Source: CAZBRS01 sp964494475
GTDB taxonomy: Bacteria > Myxococcota_A > UBA9042 > CAZBRS01
Direction of reading: 5' to 3'
Assembly: GCA_964494475.1 (NCBI GenBank)
Contig: CAZBRS010000003.1
Span: 62,001 to 126,000 of the forward strand
Length of the DNA stretch: 64,000 bases
Shown: positions 8,414 to 16,433 of the stretch, in pieces
How the letters are laid out: each line of letters opens with the position of its first letter
Numbering within the stretch: the stretch's first letter is position 1
Made by a program: the position numbers and the translations under genes
Notes under the pieces: model-generated
Told to the model about the DNA's origin: nothing
The model's database searches: none
Seen by the model: only the letters and a program-made list of their open reading frames with translations

Positions 8414-8502
8414 GGGCCGCCCCGTGAGGAAGAGGATCTGCCTGAGGCGGTATCTTGCCACGCCCGGGCCCGAACCGGAAGGCACAACCAACAGGCGCGC
8501 GG

Positions 8503-8531
8503 TTGCGGGCAACGCTCCACCCGCGTATCCT
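8503..8531 (+). promoter_or_regulatory. sigma70-type promoter, predicted leaderless start
   Basis: TTGCGG (8503-8508), 17-base spacer, TATCCT (8526-8531), then 7 bases to the ATG at 8539. No Shine-Dalgarno sequence lies between the -10 element and the ATG, which supports a leaderless transcript. Confidence 0.55.
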
Positions 8532-8538
8532 CGCCCGC

Positions 8539-10365
8539 ATGGAAGCTCCCGCCCTCCATCCTGGCTCGAAAGCCCTCGGCGCGACCGCCGTCGTCCTGGC
8601 GGTGAGCGTCGTGGCGTTCGGCTGGTTGCTCGCGACCTGCGATCCCCCGCGCGTCCACCTCGACACCTCACGCGACCTGCTGATGGCGAACGACTGCCTC
8701 CGCGGTGAGTGCCCGTCGTGGGGTACGGTCGCCAGCACGCTCGGGTTGCGGCAGGGCACGCTGTGGATCCGCGTGCTCGCCTGGGGGCAGGCTGCGGGCC
8801 TCGACGCCAGCGGGCTGCAGCGCCTGCTCGTCGCCCTGCAGGCGCTCGGCGCCGGCGCGCTGGCGTGGGGTGCCCTGCGGCTGGGCGCGCAGCCCTGGAG
8901 GGCCGCCACGCTGACCGTGGTGTACGTCGCTCTGCTCCGGACCATCGAGTCCGGCGATCTTCTCTGGAACCCCATCGTGGCGCACCCGGGCGCGGCCGTC
9001 TTCGCGGTCGGCTGGCTGGGCCTCGCGGCGGGCGGAGGCCTGGGCTTCGCGCTCCTGGCCGGCCTCGGGGCCGCCCTGGCCATCCTCGGCCACGTCCTCG
9101 GGCTCGTGCTGCTGCCGCTGCTCGCGTTCGGTCTGACGCTCGGGCGCGCCCATCCCCTGGCCGCGCTCGCGGCGGCCTCTGGCGTCCTGGCGGGCGGCGT
9201 GCTGCTCGATTCGTACGACGCGGTCCTGGTCAACGCGCGCGCCTTCTCCAACGCCGGACTGGCCGCCCCCATGGCCGGCGCCGTGATCGCCGCCTTCCTG
9301 GTCGGACTGCCCCTGCGTCGACGCTGGCTGGCGACCTCCGTGGGGTGGCGCGCGACGTTCGCGCTGGGGCTGGCGCTCGCGCTCGCGGGCTTGGCCCCCG
9401 CGCTGATCCCGCGCTACATGGGCGTGGCCGAGGGCGGTCGCTTCGCGTACCTGCTGCCGCCGTTCGCCGCCCTGGCGGTGGGGCTCTGGGCCGACGCGCT
9501 GCTCGAGAAGCTCCGGTTGCCGCGGCTCGCGGGCGGGCTGCTCACCCTGCTCGCGGTGGCGGCCGTCCTGGGCCACGCCGGCCAGGCCTGGCGCAGCGAG
9601 GATCACGGCGGTCCGCGGGCCGTCTGGCGCCTGCCCGAGGTCGAGCGGCTGGCGGCCGACCTCTACGGCCGTGGCGCCACGTACGCCGAGCTCTTCCGTC
9701 GGGTCCAGGGCCCCTGGGACACCGATTTGGTCAGCACGTTCGCCGCGCTGGATCCGACGCCCGCTCCCGTCGACGACGATCGGGGACCGCTGCACGGGCT
9801 GCTCATCCTGCGCGTGGCGCGCTCCGCGGTGCCCTCCGAGTTGCCCGACGGCTGGCGAGCTCTCGACGTGAGCCCCGGCTACGTCGCGTTGCTGCGCGAG
9901 TCGACCGGGGGGCTCGGCTCCAAGGGCCTCGAGGTGACCTGGAGCGCCCCGGGCGAAGCGCCCCGCACCGCCGTGTTCGAGCGCCGCTGGAAGGAAGCAA
10001 CCGACCGGCCGCGCTTCTTCGTGGATCGGTTCTACCCGCACGCGGCACCCGACGCCGTGTGCCACGACGGGGGCGCCTCCCCCGCCCGCTGGACGTTGCC
10101 GCTGGAACCGGCCGGGGGGCCGCGGCAGGCCCGCCTGCTCGACGCGGGCTGGGCCGGGTGCGCCTGGACGCTGCTGAGCACCACGGGCGAGCCCGCGCCC
10201 GGCGGCGTGCTGGCGCTGGCCGCCGATCAATCCGCCGTCCACGCCGCGGTCGAGCCCAAATCCTCGTGGTGCCGCACGTGCTGCTCCCCGCCGCCGCTCC
10301 TGGTGGCCCCCGCCGACGATCCGGTCGTCGCAGCCTGGCTCCGCGACCCCGCCATGATAGAGTAG
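8539..10365 (+). CDS. polytopic membrane protein, possibly GT-C-like glycosyltransferase
   Basis: A 608-residue protein of unknown function. The first about 370 residues hold roughly ten hydrophobic helices; the last 230 form a soluble, probably periplasmic, domain with several Cys, including a CRTCC cluster near the C-terminus. After the first helix comes a loop beginning VHLDTSRDLLMANDCL, with an acidic residue where membrane sugar transferases of the GT-C fold carry their catalytic Asp. That resemblance is suggestive only. The start follows from the promoter 7 bases upstream. A protein of similar layout lies near the right end of the window (60640-62763). The hydrolase gene follows after 27 bases with its own ribosome binding site. 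Confidence 0.6.
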   Translation: MEAPALHPGSKALGATAVVLAVSVVAFGWLLATCDPPRVHLDTSRDLLMANDCLRGECPSWGTVASTLGLRQGTLWIRVLAWGQAAGLDASGLQRLLVALQALGAGALAWGALRLGAQPWRAATLTVVYVALLRTIESGDLLWNPIVAHPGAAVFAVGWLGLAAGGGLGFALLAGLGAALAILGHVLGLVLLPLLAFGLTLGRAHPLAALAAASGVLAGGVLLDSYDAVLVNARAFSNAGLAAPMAGAVIAAFLVGLPLRRRWLATSVGWRATFALGLALALAGLAPALIPRYMGVAEGGRFAYLLPPFAALAVGLWADALLEKLRLPRLAGGLLTLLAVAAVLGHAGQAWRSEDHGGPRAVWRLPEVERLAADLYGRGATYAELFRRVQGPWDTDLVSTFAALDPTPAPVDDDRGPLHGLLILRVARSAVPSELPDGWRALDVSPGYVALLRESTGGLGSKGLEVTWSAPGEAPRTAVFERRWKEATDRPRFFVDRFYPHAAPDAVCHDGGASPARWTLPLEPAGGPRQARLLDAGWAGCAWTLLSTTGEPAPGGVLALAADQSAVHAAVEPKSSWCRTCCSPPPLLVAPADDPVVAAWLRDPAMIE

Positions 10366-10392
10366 AGAGCCTTCGAACCACGTGAGGTCACG

Positions 10393-10953
10393 ATGCCGTC
10401 CCCAAAGCTCTCGCGCGCCGACGCCCTGGTGCTCGTCATCGACCTGCAGGAGCGCCTGGCCGCCGCCATGCCGCCCGTCGAGCTCGCCGCGCTCCGCCGC
10501 AACGCGCTCATCCTGCTCGAGGGGGCCAAGGTCCTCGACGTGCCCGTGATCGTCAGCGAGCAATACCCGCGCGGCCTCGGGCCCACCCTGCCCGATATCC
10601 GGGCCGCGCTCGCGCCCTCGACCCCCGTGCTCGAGAAGACCGCCTTCTCGTGCCTGGCCGACGACGGCCTCCGCGCCGCGCTCGCGACGAGCGGTCGCCA
10701 CCAGATCCTGGTGCTCGGCATGGAGGCCCACGTGTGCGTGTACCAGACGGCCCGCGACCTGGCCGCGGCGGGCTACGCGGTCCACGTGGTCGTCGACGCG
10801 GTGCTGTCGCGAACCGTCGCCAACACGCACGTCGGCCTCGACCTGGCGCGCGGCGCCGGAGCCACGCTGACCTCGGTCGAGGTCGTGCTGTTCGACCTGC
10901 TCGAGCGCGCCGGGGGCGACGCCTTCAAGGCCGTCTCGCGCCTCGTCAGGTAA
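10393..10953 (+). CDS. isochorismatase-fold cysteine hydrolase
   Basis: A 186-residue cytoplasmic enzyme of the isochorismatase/YcaC superfamily. The three catalytic residues fit the family pattern: D17 in VLVIDLQE, K82 in LEKTAFS and C115 in EAHVCV, followed by the usual conserved TARDLAAAGY helix. Family members hydrolyse amides, nicotinamide or isochorismate; the substrate here is unknown. The final sections (VLSRTVANTHVGLD, VEVVLFDLL) match the YcaC/YcaC-like subgroup. The ATG has a GAGGT ribosome binding site. The gene ends about 95 bases before topA. Confidence 0.85.
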   Translation: MPSPKLSRADALVLVIDLQERLAAAMPPVELAALRRNALILLEGAKVLDVPVIVSEQYPRGLGPTLPDIRAALAPSTPVLEKTAFSCLADDGLRAALATSGRHQILVLGMEAHVCVYQTARDLAAAGYAVHVVVDAVLSRTVANTHVGLDLARGAGATLTSVEVVLFDLLERAGGDAFKAVSRLVR

Positions 10954-10973
10954 CGCCCCCGCGATCTCGGATC

Positions 10974-11002
10974 TTGACGTACGCGCTGCGCTCGCGTAAC
11001 GG
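10974..11002 (+). promoter_or_regulatory. candidate topA promoter
   Basis: TTGACG (10974-10979), 17-base spacer, TAACGG (10997-11002), 46 bases before the topA ATG. The -35 element is good and the -10 element weak. Confidence 0.35.
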
Positions 11003-11048
11003 TGTGGCCTCGGATCCGACCGGGATCCGCACCCAGCATCGGGAGACC

Positions 11049-13766
11049 ATGGGCAAGCCCCTCGTCATCGTCGAGTCCCCGGCCAAGGCCCGCACCATCA
11101 GCCGCTTCCTCGGCAGCGCCTACCGCGTCGAGGCCTCCATCGGCCACGTGCGCGACCTCCCGGAGTCCGCCTCCGCCATCCCCGCCGCGGCGCGCAAGAA
11201 GCCCTGGGCGCGCCTGGGGGTCGACACCGACAACTCGTTCGAGCCGCTGTACGTCTACACCGGCCGCGGCAAGGATCAGGTCAAGAAGCTGAAGGCCTGG
11301 GTCGCCGAGGCCGACGCCGTGTACCTCGCGACCGACGAGGACCGCGAAGGAGAGGCCATCGCGTGGCACCTGCGCGAGGTCTTGAACCCCTCGGTGCCGG
11401 CGCAGCGCCTCGTGTTCCACGAGATCACGAAGTCGGCCATCGAGGCCGCCCTGCAGAACCCGCGCGCGCTCGATCTGCACCTGGTCGAGGCGCAGGAGAC
11501 CCGCCGCGTGGTCGATCGGCTCTACGGCTACACGGTATCACCCGTGCTCTGGCGCAAGATCCAGCCGCGGCTGTCGGCCGGTCGCGTCCAGTCGGTGGCG
11601 GTGCGCCTGGTCGTCGAGCGCGAGCGCGCCCGCATGCGCTTCGCGATGTCGGCCTGGTGGGATCTGCAGGCCACCTTCCAGGCGAAGGCGGGCGAGTACG
11701 ACGGCCGCCTGGTCGAGCTCGACGGCAAGCGACTGGCCACCAGCCGCGACTTCGACCCCGAGACCGGCGAGTTGACCCGCGAGCGGGCGTCCGATGGCAC
11801 GCTGTTGCTGGGGGCCGGGCAGGCCGCCACCCTGGCCACGCGCCTCTCCAGCGGCACGGCCCGCGTGCTGCAGGTCGAGAGCAAACGCTTCGTCGAGCGG
11901 CCCGCGCCGCCGTTCATCACGTCGACGCTGCAGCAGGAGGCCAACCGCAAGCTGCGCTGGTCGGCCCGCCGCACCATGAACGCGGCCCAGCGCCTCTACG
12001 AAGAGGGCTGGATCACCTACATGCGCACCGACTCGACGCAGCTGGCCGAGACGGCCCTCGTGGCGCTGCGCGACGAGATCAGCCAGCGCTACGGCGCCGA
12101 CAGCCTCCCGCCCGAGCCCCGCAGGTACGCCTCCACGTCGCGCGGCGCCCAGGAGGCCCACGAGGCCATCCGCCCCGCGGGAGAACGCTTCCGCAGCGTC
12201 GACGACTGCCGCCGCGACATGGCCGCCGAGGAGGCCTCGCTCTACGAGCTCATCTGGAACCGAACGCTGGCGTGCCAGATGAAGGACGCCCTCGGCACGC
12301 GCCTGTCCGTCACGACCGAGGTGCAGTCCGGCGCCACCCGCGCCGCCTTCCGCACCACGGGCCGCACCTTCACGTTCGCGGGCTTCCGGGCCGTCTACGT
12401 CGAAGACCGCGACGAGCGCGCCGACGGGCCCGGGGCCGCGGGAGCCGCCGAGGGGGAAGTCGAACGCCGCACGCTGCTGCCCGACCTCTCGAACGGAGAA
12501 GCCGTCGCCGTCCGGTCGCTCGACTCCGAAGGGCACGAGACGCAGCCCCCGCCCCGGCTCACCGACGCCACGCTCGTCAAGGAGTTGGAGACCCGCGGCA
12601 TCGGGCGTCCGAGCACGTACGCGACCATCATCGAGACCATCGAGCAGCGCGGCTACATCCGCAAGCGCGGCACGGCGCTGGTGCCCGGCTGGGTGGCCTT
12701 CGCGGTCACCAACCTGCTCGAGCAGCACTTCGGCCCCCTGGTCGACTACGACTTCACGGCCAAGCTCGAGGACGGCCTCGACGCCATCGCCCTCGGCTCG
12801 GCCGACCGGGTGCGCTACCTGACGTCGTTCTACCGGGGCGACGGCGCGGGCCAGGCCGGGCTGGTGGCGCTGGTCGAGGCCGCCGAGGCCGCGGCCGATC
12901 CCCGCAAGGTGTGCACGATCGTCCTGGGTCGCCACGGCGACGACGAGATCGTGGTCCGCATCGGGCGCTTCGGGCCCTACCTCGAGATGAACGGGCAGCG
13001 CGGCTCGCTGTCCGACGAGCTCGCGCCCGACGAGATCACGGCCGCGAAGGCGTTCTCGATCCTGACCGAGGCGGGCCGCTGGCCCCGCCCCCTCGGCGCG
13101 GATCCGGTCACGGGCAAGGCCGTCGCCGTGCACGTGGGGCGCTTCGGGCCGCACGTGCAGCTCGGGGTCGACGACGAGGAGACCGGCGAGAAGCCGAAGC
13201 GCTCCAGCCTGCTGAAGGGCATGGACCCCGAGACCATCGACCTGGCCACGGCGCTGGCGTTGCTCTCGCTGCCCCGCCAGGTGGGCACCGACGATCAGGG
13301 CCAGCCGATCGTCGCGTCCAACGGACGCTTCGGGCCCTACGTGAAGGTCGGTGAGGCCTCGCGCAGCCTGCCCGCCGACCTGTCGCCCCTCGACGTCACG
13401 CGCGAGCAGGCGCTGACCCTCCTCGCGACGCCCCGCACCGCCACGCGCGGGATCACGGCCCTGCGCGAGGTCGGCGCCACCCCCGAGGGGACCGCCGTGG
13501 TCATCAAGAAGGGTCGCTTCGGCGCCTACGTGACCGACGGCGAGTTCAACGCCTCCCTGGCCAAGGACGCCGACCCCGACGCGCTCACCCTCGACCAGGC
13601 GCTCGAACTGCTCGCGAAGAAGCGCGCCGCGGGGCCGTCGACGCGCCCCTTCCGCAGCCGCAAGCCCGCGAAGGCGGCGGCCGCGCCCAGGAAGGCCGCG
13701 GCCCCCAAGAAGGCCGCGACCCCCAAGAAGGCGCCCCGGCGGGCCCCTAAGAGCCCCAAGGCGTAG
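11049..13766 (+). CDS. topA: DNA topoisomerase I
   Basis: Type IA topoisomerase that relaxes negatively supercoiled DNA by single-strand passage. The Toprim domain is N-terminal (KPLVIVESPAKARTI, then TDEDREGEAIAWHL). The catalytic Tyr is residue 324 in ITYMRTDST. At 905 residues it has the usual core, but the C-terminus lacks the Cys4 zinc fingers of the E. coli enzyme. Instead it has four GRFGPY/GRFGAY-type topoisomerase C-terminal repeats between about residues 635 and 840, then a Lys/Ala/Pro-rich tail (APKKAATPKKAP) likely to bind DNA. The chosen ATG gives MGKPLVIVESP, the expected start. Confidence 0.96.
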   Translation: MGKPLVIVESPAKARTISRFLGSAYRVEASIGHVRDLPESASAIPAAARKKPWARLGVDTDNSFEPLYVYTGRGKDQVKKLKAWVAEADAVYLATDEDREGEAIAWHLREVLNPSVPAQRLVFHEITKSAIEAALQNPRALDLHLVEAQETRRVVDRLYGYTVSPVLWRKIQPRLSAGRVQSVAVRLVVERERARMRFAMSAWWDLQATFQAKAGEYDGRLVELDGKRLATSRDFDPETGELTRERASDGTLLLGAGQAATLATRLSSGTARVLQVESKRFVERPAPPFITSTLQQEANRKLRWSARRTMNAAQRLYEEGWITYMRTDSTQLAETALVALRDEISQRYGADSLPPEPRRYASTSRGAQEAHEAIRPAGERFRSVDDCRRDMAAEEASLYELIWNRTLACQMKDALGTRLSVTTEVQSGATRAAFRTTGRTFTFAGFRAVYVEDRDERADGPGAAGAAEGEVERRTLLPDLSNGEAVAVRSLDSEGHETQPPPRLTDATLVKELETRGIGRPSTYATIIETIEQRGYIRKRGTALVPGWVAFAVTNLLEQHFGPLVDYDFTAKLEDGLDAIALGSADRVRYLTSFYRGDGAGQAGLVALVEAAEAAADPRKVCTIVLGRHGDDEIVVRIGRFGPYLEMNGQRGSLSDELAPDEITAAKAFSILTEAGRWPRPLGADPVTGKAVAVHVGRFGPHVQLGVDDEETGEKPKRSSLLKGMDPETIDLATALALLSLPRQVGTDDQGQPIVASNGRFGPYVKVGEASRSLPADLSPLDVTREQALTLLATPRTATRGITALREVGATPEGTAVVIKKGRFGAYVTDGEFNASLAKDADPDALTLDQALELLAKKRAAGPSTRPFRSRKPAKAAAAPRKAAAPKKAATPKKAPRRAPKSPKA

Positions 13767-13814
13767 CAAGACCGCCGACGAGACCTATCTTCCTCGGGAC
13801 ACCTCGGAGGAAGC

Positions 13815-14231
13815 ATGCTCCCCACCCTCGACGACATCCTGGACGACTTCGACGCCTCGCCCGATCCGCGCGAGCGCCTGCGCCTGCTGGTCGAGCTCGG
13901 CGCCGAGTTGCCGCCCTTCCCCCCCGAGGCGTGCACGCCCGAGAACCTGGTGCGCGGCTGCCAGAGCCAGGTCTGGCTGCTTTGCGAACCGTCGAGCCCG
14001 CCGGGCAGGCTGGTCTTCCGGGCCTCCGCCGACGCGCAGATCGTGAAGGGCCTCGTGGCCCTGGTCCTGATGCTCTTCTCGGACCGAACGCCCGACGAGA
14101 TCCTGGCCGTCGACGCCGAGGCCACGTTCCACAGGCTCGATCTGGCCGGACAGCTGACGCCCGGCCGTCAGAATGGATTGCACGCGATGGTGGCGCGGAT
14201 CCGCGCCCTGGCGGAAGAACGGAAGAGCTGA
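13815..14231 (+). CDS. sufE: SufE family Fe-S assembly protein
   Basis: A 138-residue cytoplasmic protein that accepts sulfur from the cysteine desulfurase SufS on a conserved Cys and passes it to the Fe-S scaffold. The sulfur-accepting residue is C49 in NLVRGCQSQVW, the family signature. The rest follows the SufE pattern, including IVKGLVALVL and HRLDL near the end. A strong ribosome binding site (GGAGGAAGC) precedes the ATG. No sufS or other suf gene lies in the window, so the partner is encoded elsewhere. It converges with the next gene, which ends 1 base away. Confidence 0.92.
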   Translation: MLPTLDDILDDFDASPDPRERLRLLVELGAELPPFPPEACTPENLVRGCQSQVWLLCEPSSPPGRLVFRASADAQIVKGLVALVLMLFSDRTPDEILAVDAEATFHRLDLAGQLTPGRQNGLHAMVARIRALAEERKS

Positions 14232-14232
14232 C

Positions 14233-14820
14233 CTATTCCCAGCGATTGGCCTTGTAGCCGCGCAGGCCGCGGAGGGCGTTCTCGCGGGGCGTGGAGCGCG
14301 GCTCGGCGCGCATGGCCGCCGGGCTGCTGCGGTCGATCGCCGGACGCAGGATGGGCTTGCGGGCCTCGTCGTCGGGGCGCGTGCGCACGCGGCGATCGGC
14401 GCCCAGCAGGTCCTGGTTGTTGCGCACGGCGGCGCCGGAGGCGTCGGTGTCACGCTCGATGCCGGGGGGCAGGCCACCGGTGGTCTTCGAGCCGCTCTGC
14501 TTCACGTCGAACTGGAAGTCGCCCGCCTTGCGGGTGTTGACGCGCATCTCGTTGCCCGGATCGACCGGGTTGTTGGTGGTCGAGCCGCCCACCACGGCCG
14601 TGTCGACATCGCGATCGAGCCCCGGGGGCAGCACGTCGCCGGGATCGCCGCGTCGCGAGTCGCGGGGCTCGTAGTCGACCTTCAGCCAGTGCTCGTTGAC
14701 CTTGCGCGTGGCGAGGTTGAAGTCCTTGCCCACCTGCAGCTGGTTCTGGGCCTGGCTACCGGCCGGGAACATCCCGACCACGACGAACGCCAGCGTGAGC
14801 ACGAAACCATGAATACGCAT
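14233..14820 (-). CDS. secreted protein of unknown function
   Basis: A 195-residue protein with a clear N-terminal signal peptide (residues 1 to about 24, ending SQAQ). The mature part is polar, rich in Arg, Asp, Pro and Gly, with little hydrophobic core. It contains two related segments (DVLPPGLDRDVD and GGLPPGIERDTD) that look like an internal duplication. No catalytic motif or known domain is recognised. A strong GGAGGTGACGC ribosome binding site precedes the ATG, and a promoter lies 40 bases further upstream. It is probably periplasmic or exported and largely disordered. Confidence 0.7.
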   Translation of the reverse strand: MRIHGFVLTLAFVVVGMFPAGSQAQNQLQVGKDFNLATRKVNEHWLKVDYEPRDSRRGDPGDVLPPGLDRDVDTAVVGGSTTNNPVDPGNEMRVNTRKAGDFQFDVKQSGSKTTGGLPPGIERDTDASGAAVRNNQDLLGADRRVRTRPDDEARKPILRPAIDRSSPAAMRAEPRSTPRENALRGLRGYKANRWE

Positions 14821-14860
14821 GCGTCACCTCCTCGACCGGGTTCGGTTGTCTACCTGGAAC

Positions 14861-14888
14861 AGGATACGGGGTTCCCCCGGTGGTTCAA
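14861..14888 (-). promoter_or_regulatory. promoter of the small secreted protein
   Basis: On the minus strand TTGAAC (14888-14883), 16-base spacer, TATCCT (14866-14861), followed by a leader of about 34 bases with a strong ribosome binding site. Confidence 0.5.
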
Positions 14889-14891
14889 GCT

Positions 14892-14916
14892 CGCTGCGCA
14901 AAAATCTCGCGCAGCG
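14892..14916 (-). other. hairpin directly after the decarboxylase stop codon
   Basis: A perfect 8-base inverted repeat (CGCTGCGC / GCGCAGCG) around a 9-base loop starts at the first base after the decarboxylase stop codon. There is no following U-run, so a classical intrinsic terminator is not supported. It could stabilise the mRNA 3' end or assist Rho-dependent termination before the next promoter. Confidence 0.4.
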
Positions 14917-16347
14917 TCAACTATTTGACGCCGGCCTGCCCGCCAGCAACAGCCGCCAGCAGGCGTCGACGTGGCGCTGCGCGGTCGAGCGCTGGCCGAT
15001 GCTGGCCCGGAGCGCGAGGCCCCCGCGGACGCGCGTGGACGAGAGGTGCACCTGCCCCGTGGCGTTCACGTCGTGCAGCAGCGCGGCGTTCCAGGCGTCG
15101 AGGCGGGGGTCGTCGGCCGCCACCCCGGCGGGCCGGTAGCGGAAGCACACCAGGCCGAGCGGCACCGGCGCCAGCACCTCGAAGTCGGGGTGCGCCTCCA
15201 GCCGGCCCGCCAGGTCGGCGGCCAGCGCCACGTGGGCGCGCAGCATGGCGCGCAACCCCTCGGCCCCGTAGCCGCGCAGGACGAACCACAGCTTCAGCGC
15301 CCGGAAGCGGCGCCCGAGGGGAATGCCCCAGTCGCGGAAGTTCACGACCTGATCGTCGACCGCGGTCTTCAGGTACTCGGGGCTCGTCGAGAACACGCGC
15401 ACCAGGTGCGCGGGGTCGCGAACGTAGAGCGCCGAGCAATCGAAGTTGGTCAGCAGCCACTTGTGGGGGTTCACGACCACGCTGTCGGCGCCCTCGAGCC
15501 CCGCCAACAGGTGCCGCCGCTCGGGCAGCAGCCCCGCCACCCCGCCGTAGGCCCCGTCGACGTGCAGCCAGGCGCCATGGGCGCGGCAGAGCTCGGCGAT
15601 CGGGGGCAGCGGGTCGAAGGCGCTGGTCGAGGTCGAGCCGACGGTCGCCACCACGCACGCGGGGACCAGCCCCGCCGCCACGTCGCGCCGCAGGGCCTCG
15701 TCCAGCCGCTCGACCCGCAGGGCCAGCGCCCCGTCGGTCTCGATCTTCCGCAGGGCCGCCCGGCCGTACCCGGCCAGGCGCACCGCCTTGTCGACCGACG
15801 AGTGGGCCTCCTCCGAGGCGTAGACCACCAGGCGGCCGCACGAGGGGTCGCCCGCCCCCCGTTCGGCGAAGGCGAAGCCCGTGGCCCGCTCGCGCGCGGC
15901 GAGCAGCGCCACCAGCGTCGAGCTCGACGCCGTGTCCTGCAGCGCCCCCGTGAACCCCTCGGGGAACCCCAGCAGCTGCCGCAGCCAGTCGAGCACCACC
16001 TGCTCGAGCTCGGTGGCCGCCGGCGAGGTCTGCCAGCTCATGCACTGCGCCCCCAGCCCCGCCGCGAGCATCTCGCCCAGGATCGACGCGGGGCTGGTGT
16101 TCGAGGGGAAGTACGCCATCCAGCCCGGGTGCTGCCAGTGCGTCATGCCGGGCACGATCACCCGCTCGAAGTCTTCCATCCAGCGCTCGAAGGGCTCGCC
16201 GACCTCGGGCGGGCACGAGGGCAACTGCGCCCGCACCTCGCCCGGCCGCACGTCGGGCACCACGCGCCGCGCCTCGACGTCGCGAAGGTAGTCCGCGATC
16301 CAATCGACCACCCGGTGCCCGGCCTCGCGAAAGGCGTCGTTCTCCAT
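14917..16347 (-). CDS. PLP-dependent aromatic amino acid decarboxylase family enzyme, possible aromatic aldehyde synthase
   Basis: Group II pyridoxal-phosphate decarboxylase, 476 residues, close in motif to plant and animal aromatic L-amino acid decarboxylases. PLP lysine K296 lies in NPHKWLLTNFDCS; D264 in HVDGAYGG binds the PLP ring nitrogen; H182 in EEAHSSVDKA stacks on PLP. The catalytic loop near residues 328-340 reads QVVNFRDWGIPLGRRF. The loop residue that is Tyr332 in human DOPA decarboxylase is Phe337 here. In plants, Phe at this position marks aromatic aldehyde synthases, which decarboxylate and oxidatively deaminate. That activity is inferred here, not shown. The ATG has a GAGG ribosome binding site; no substrate-linked neighbours are present. 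Confidence 0.88.
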   Translation of the reverse strand: MENDAFREAGHRVVDWIADYLRDVEARRVVPDVRPGEVRAQLPSCPPEVGEPFERWMEDFERVIVPGMTHWQHPGWMAYFPSNTSPASILGEMLAAGLGAQCMSWQTSPAATELEQVVLDWLRQLLGFPEGFTGALQDTASSSTLVALLAARERATGFAFAERGAGDPSCGRLVVYASEEAHSSVDKAVRLAGYGRAALRKIETDGALALRVERLDEALRRDVAAGLVPACVVATVGSTSTSAFDPLPPIAELCRAHGAWLHVDGAYGGVAGLLPERRHLLAGLEGADSVVVNPHKWLLTNFDCSALYVRDPAHLVRVFSTSPEYLKTAVDDQVVNFRDWGIPLGRRFRALKLWFVLRGYGAEGLRAMLRAHVALAADLAGRLEAHPDFEVLAPVPLGLVCFRYRPAGVAADDPRLDAWNAALLHDVNATGQVHLSSTRVRGGLALRASIGQRSTAQRHVDACWRLLLAGRPASNS

Positions 16348-16376
16348 GCCCGCCTCATAGCACGATTCGCGGGCCG

Positions 16377-16404
16377 TTGACAGCCCCGCCCGGCGGTCTA
16401 TGAT
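16377..16404 (+). promoter_or_regulatory. strong sigma70-type promoter
   Basis: TTGACA (16377-16382), 16-base spacer, TATGAT (16399-16404), about 29 bases before the PEGA-protein ATG. Both elements are close to consensus. Confidence 0.65.
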
Positions 16405-16433
16405 GCGCGTGTCAACGGCAACGGACCTCCTCC

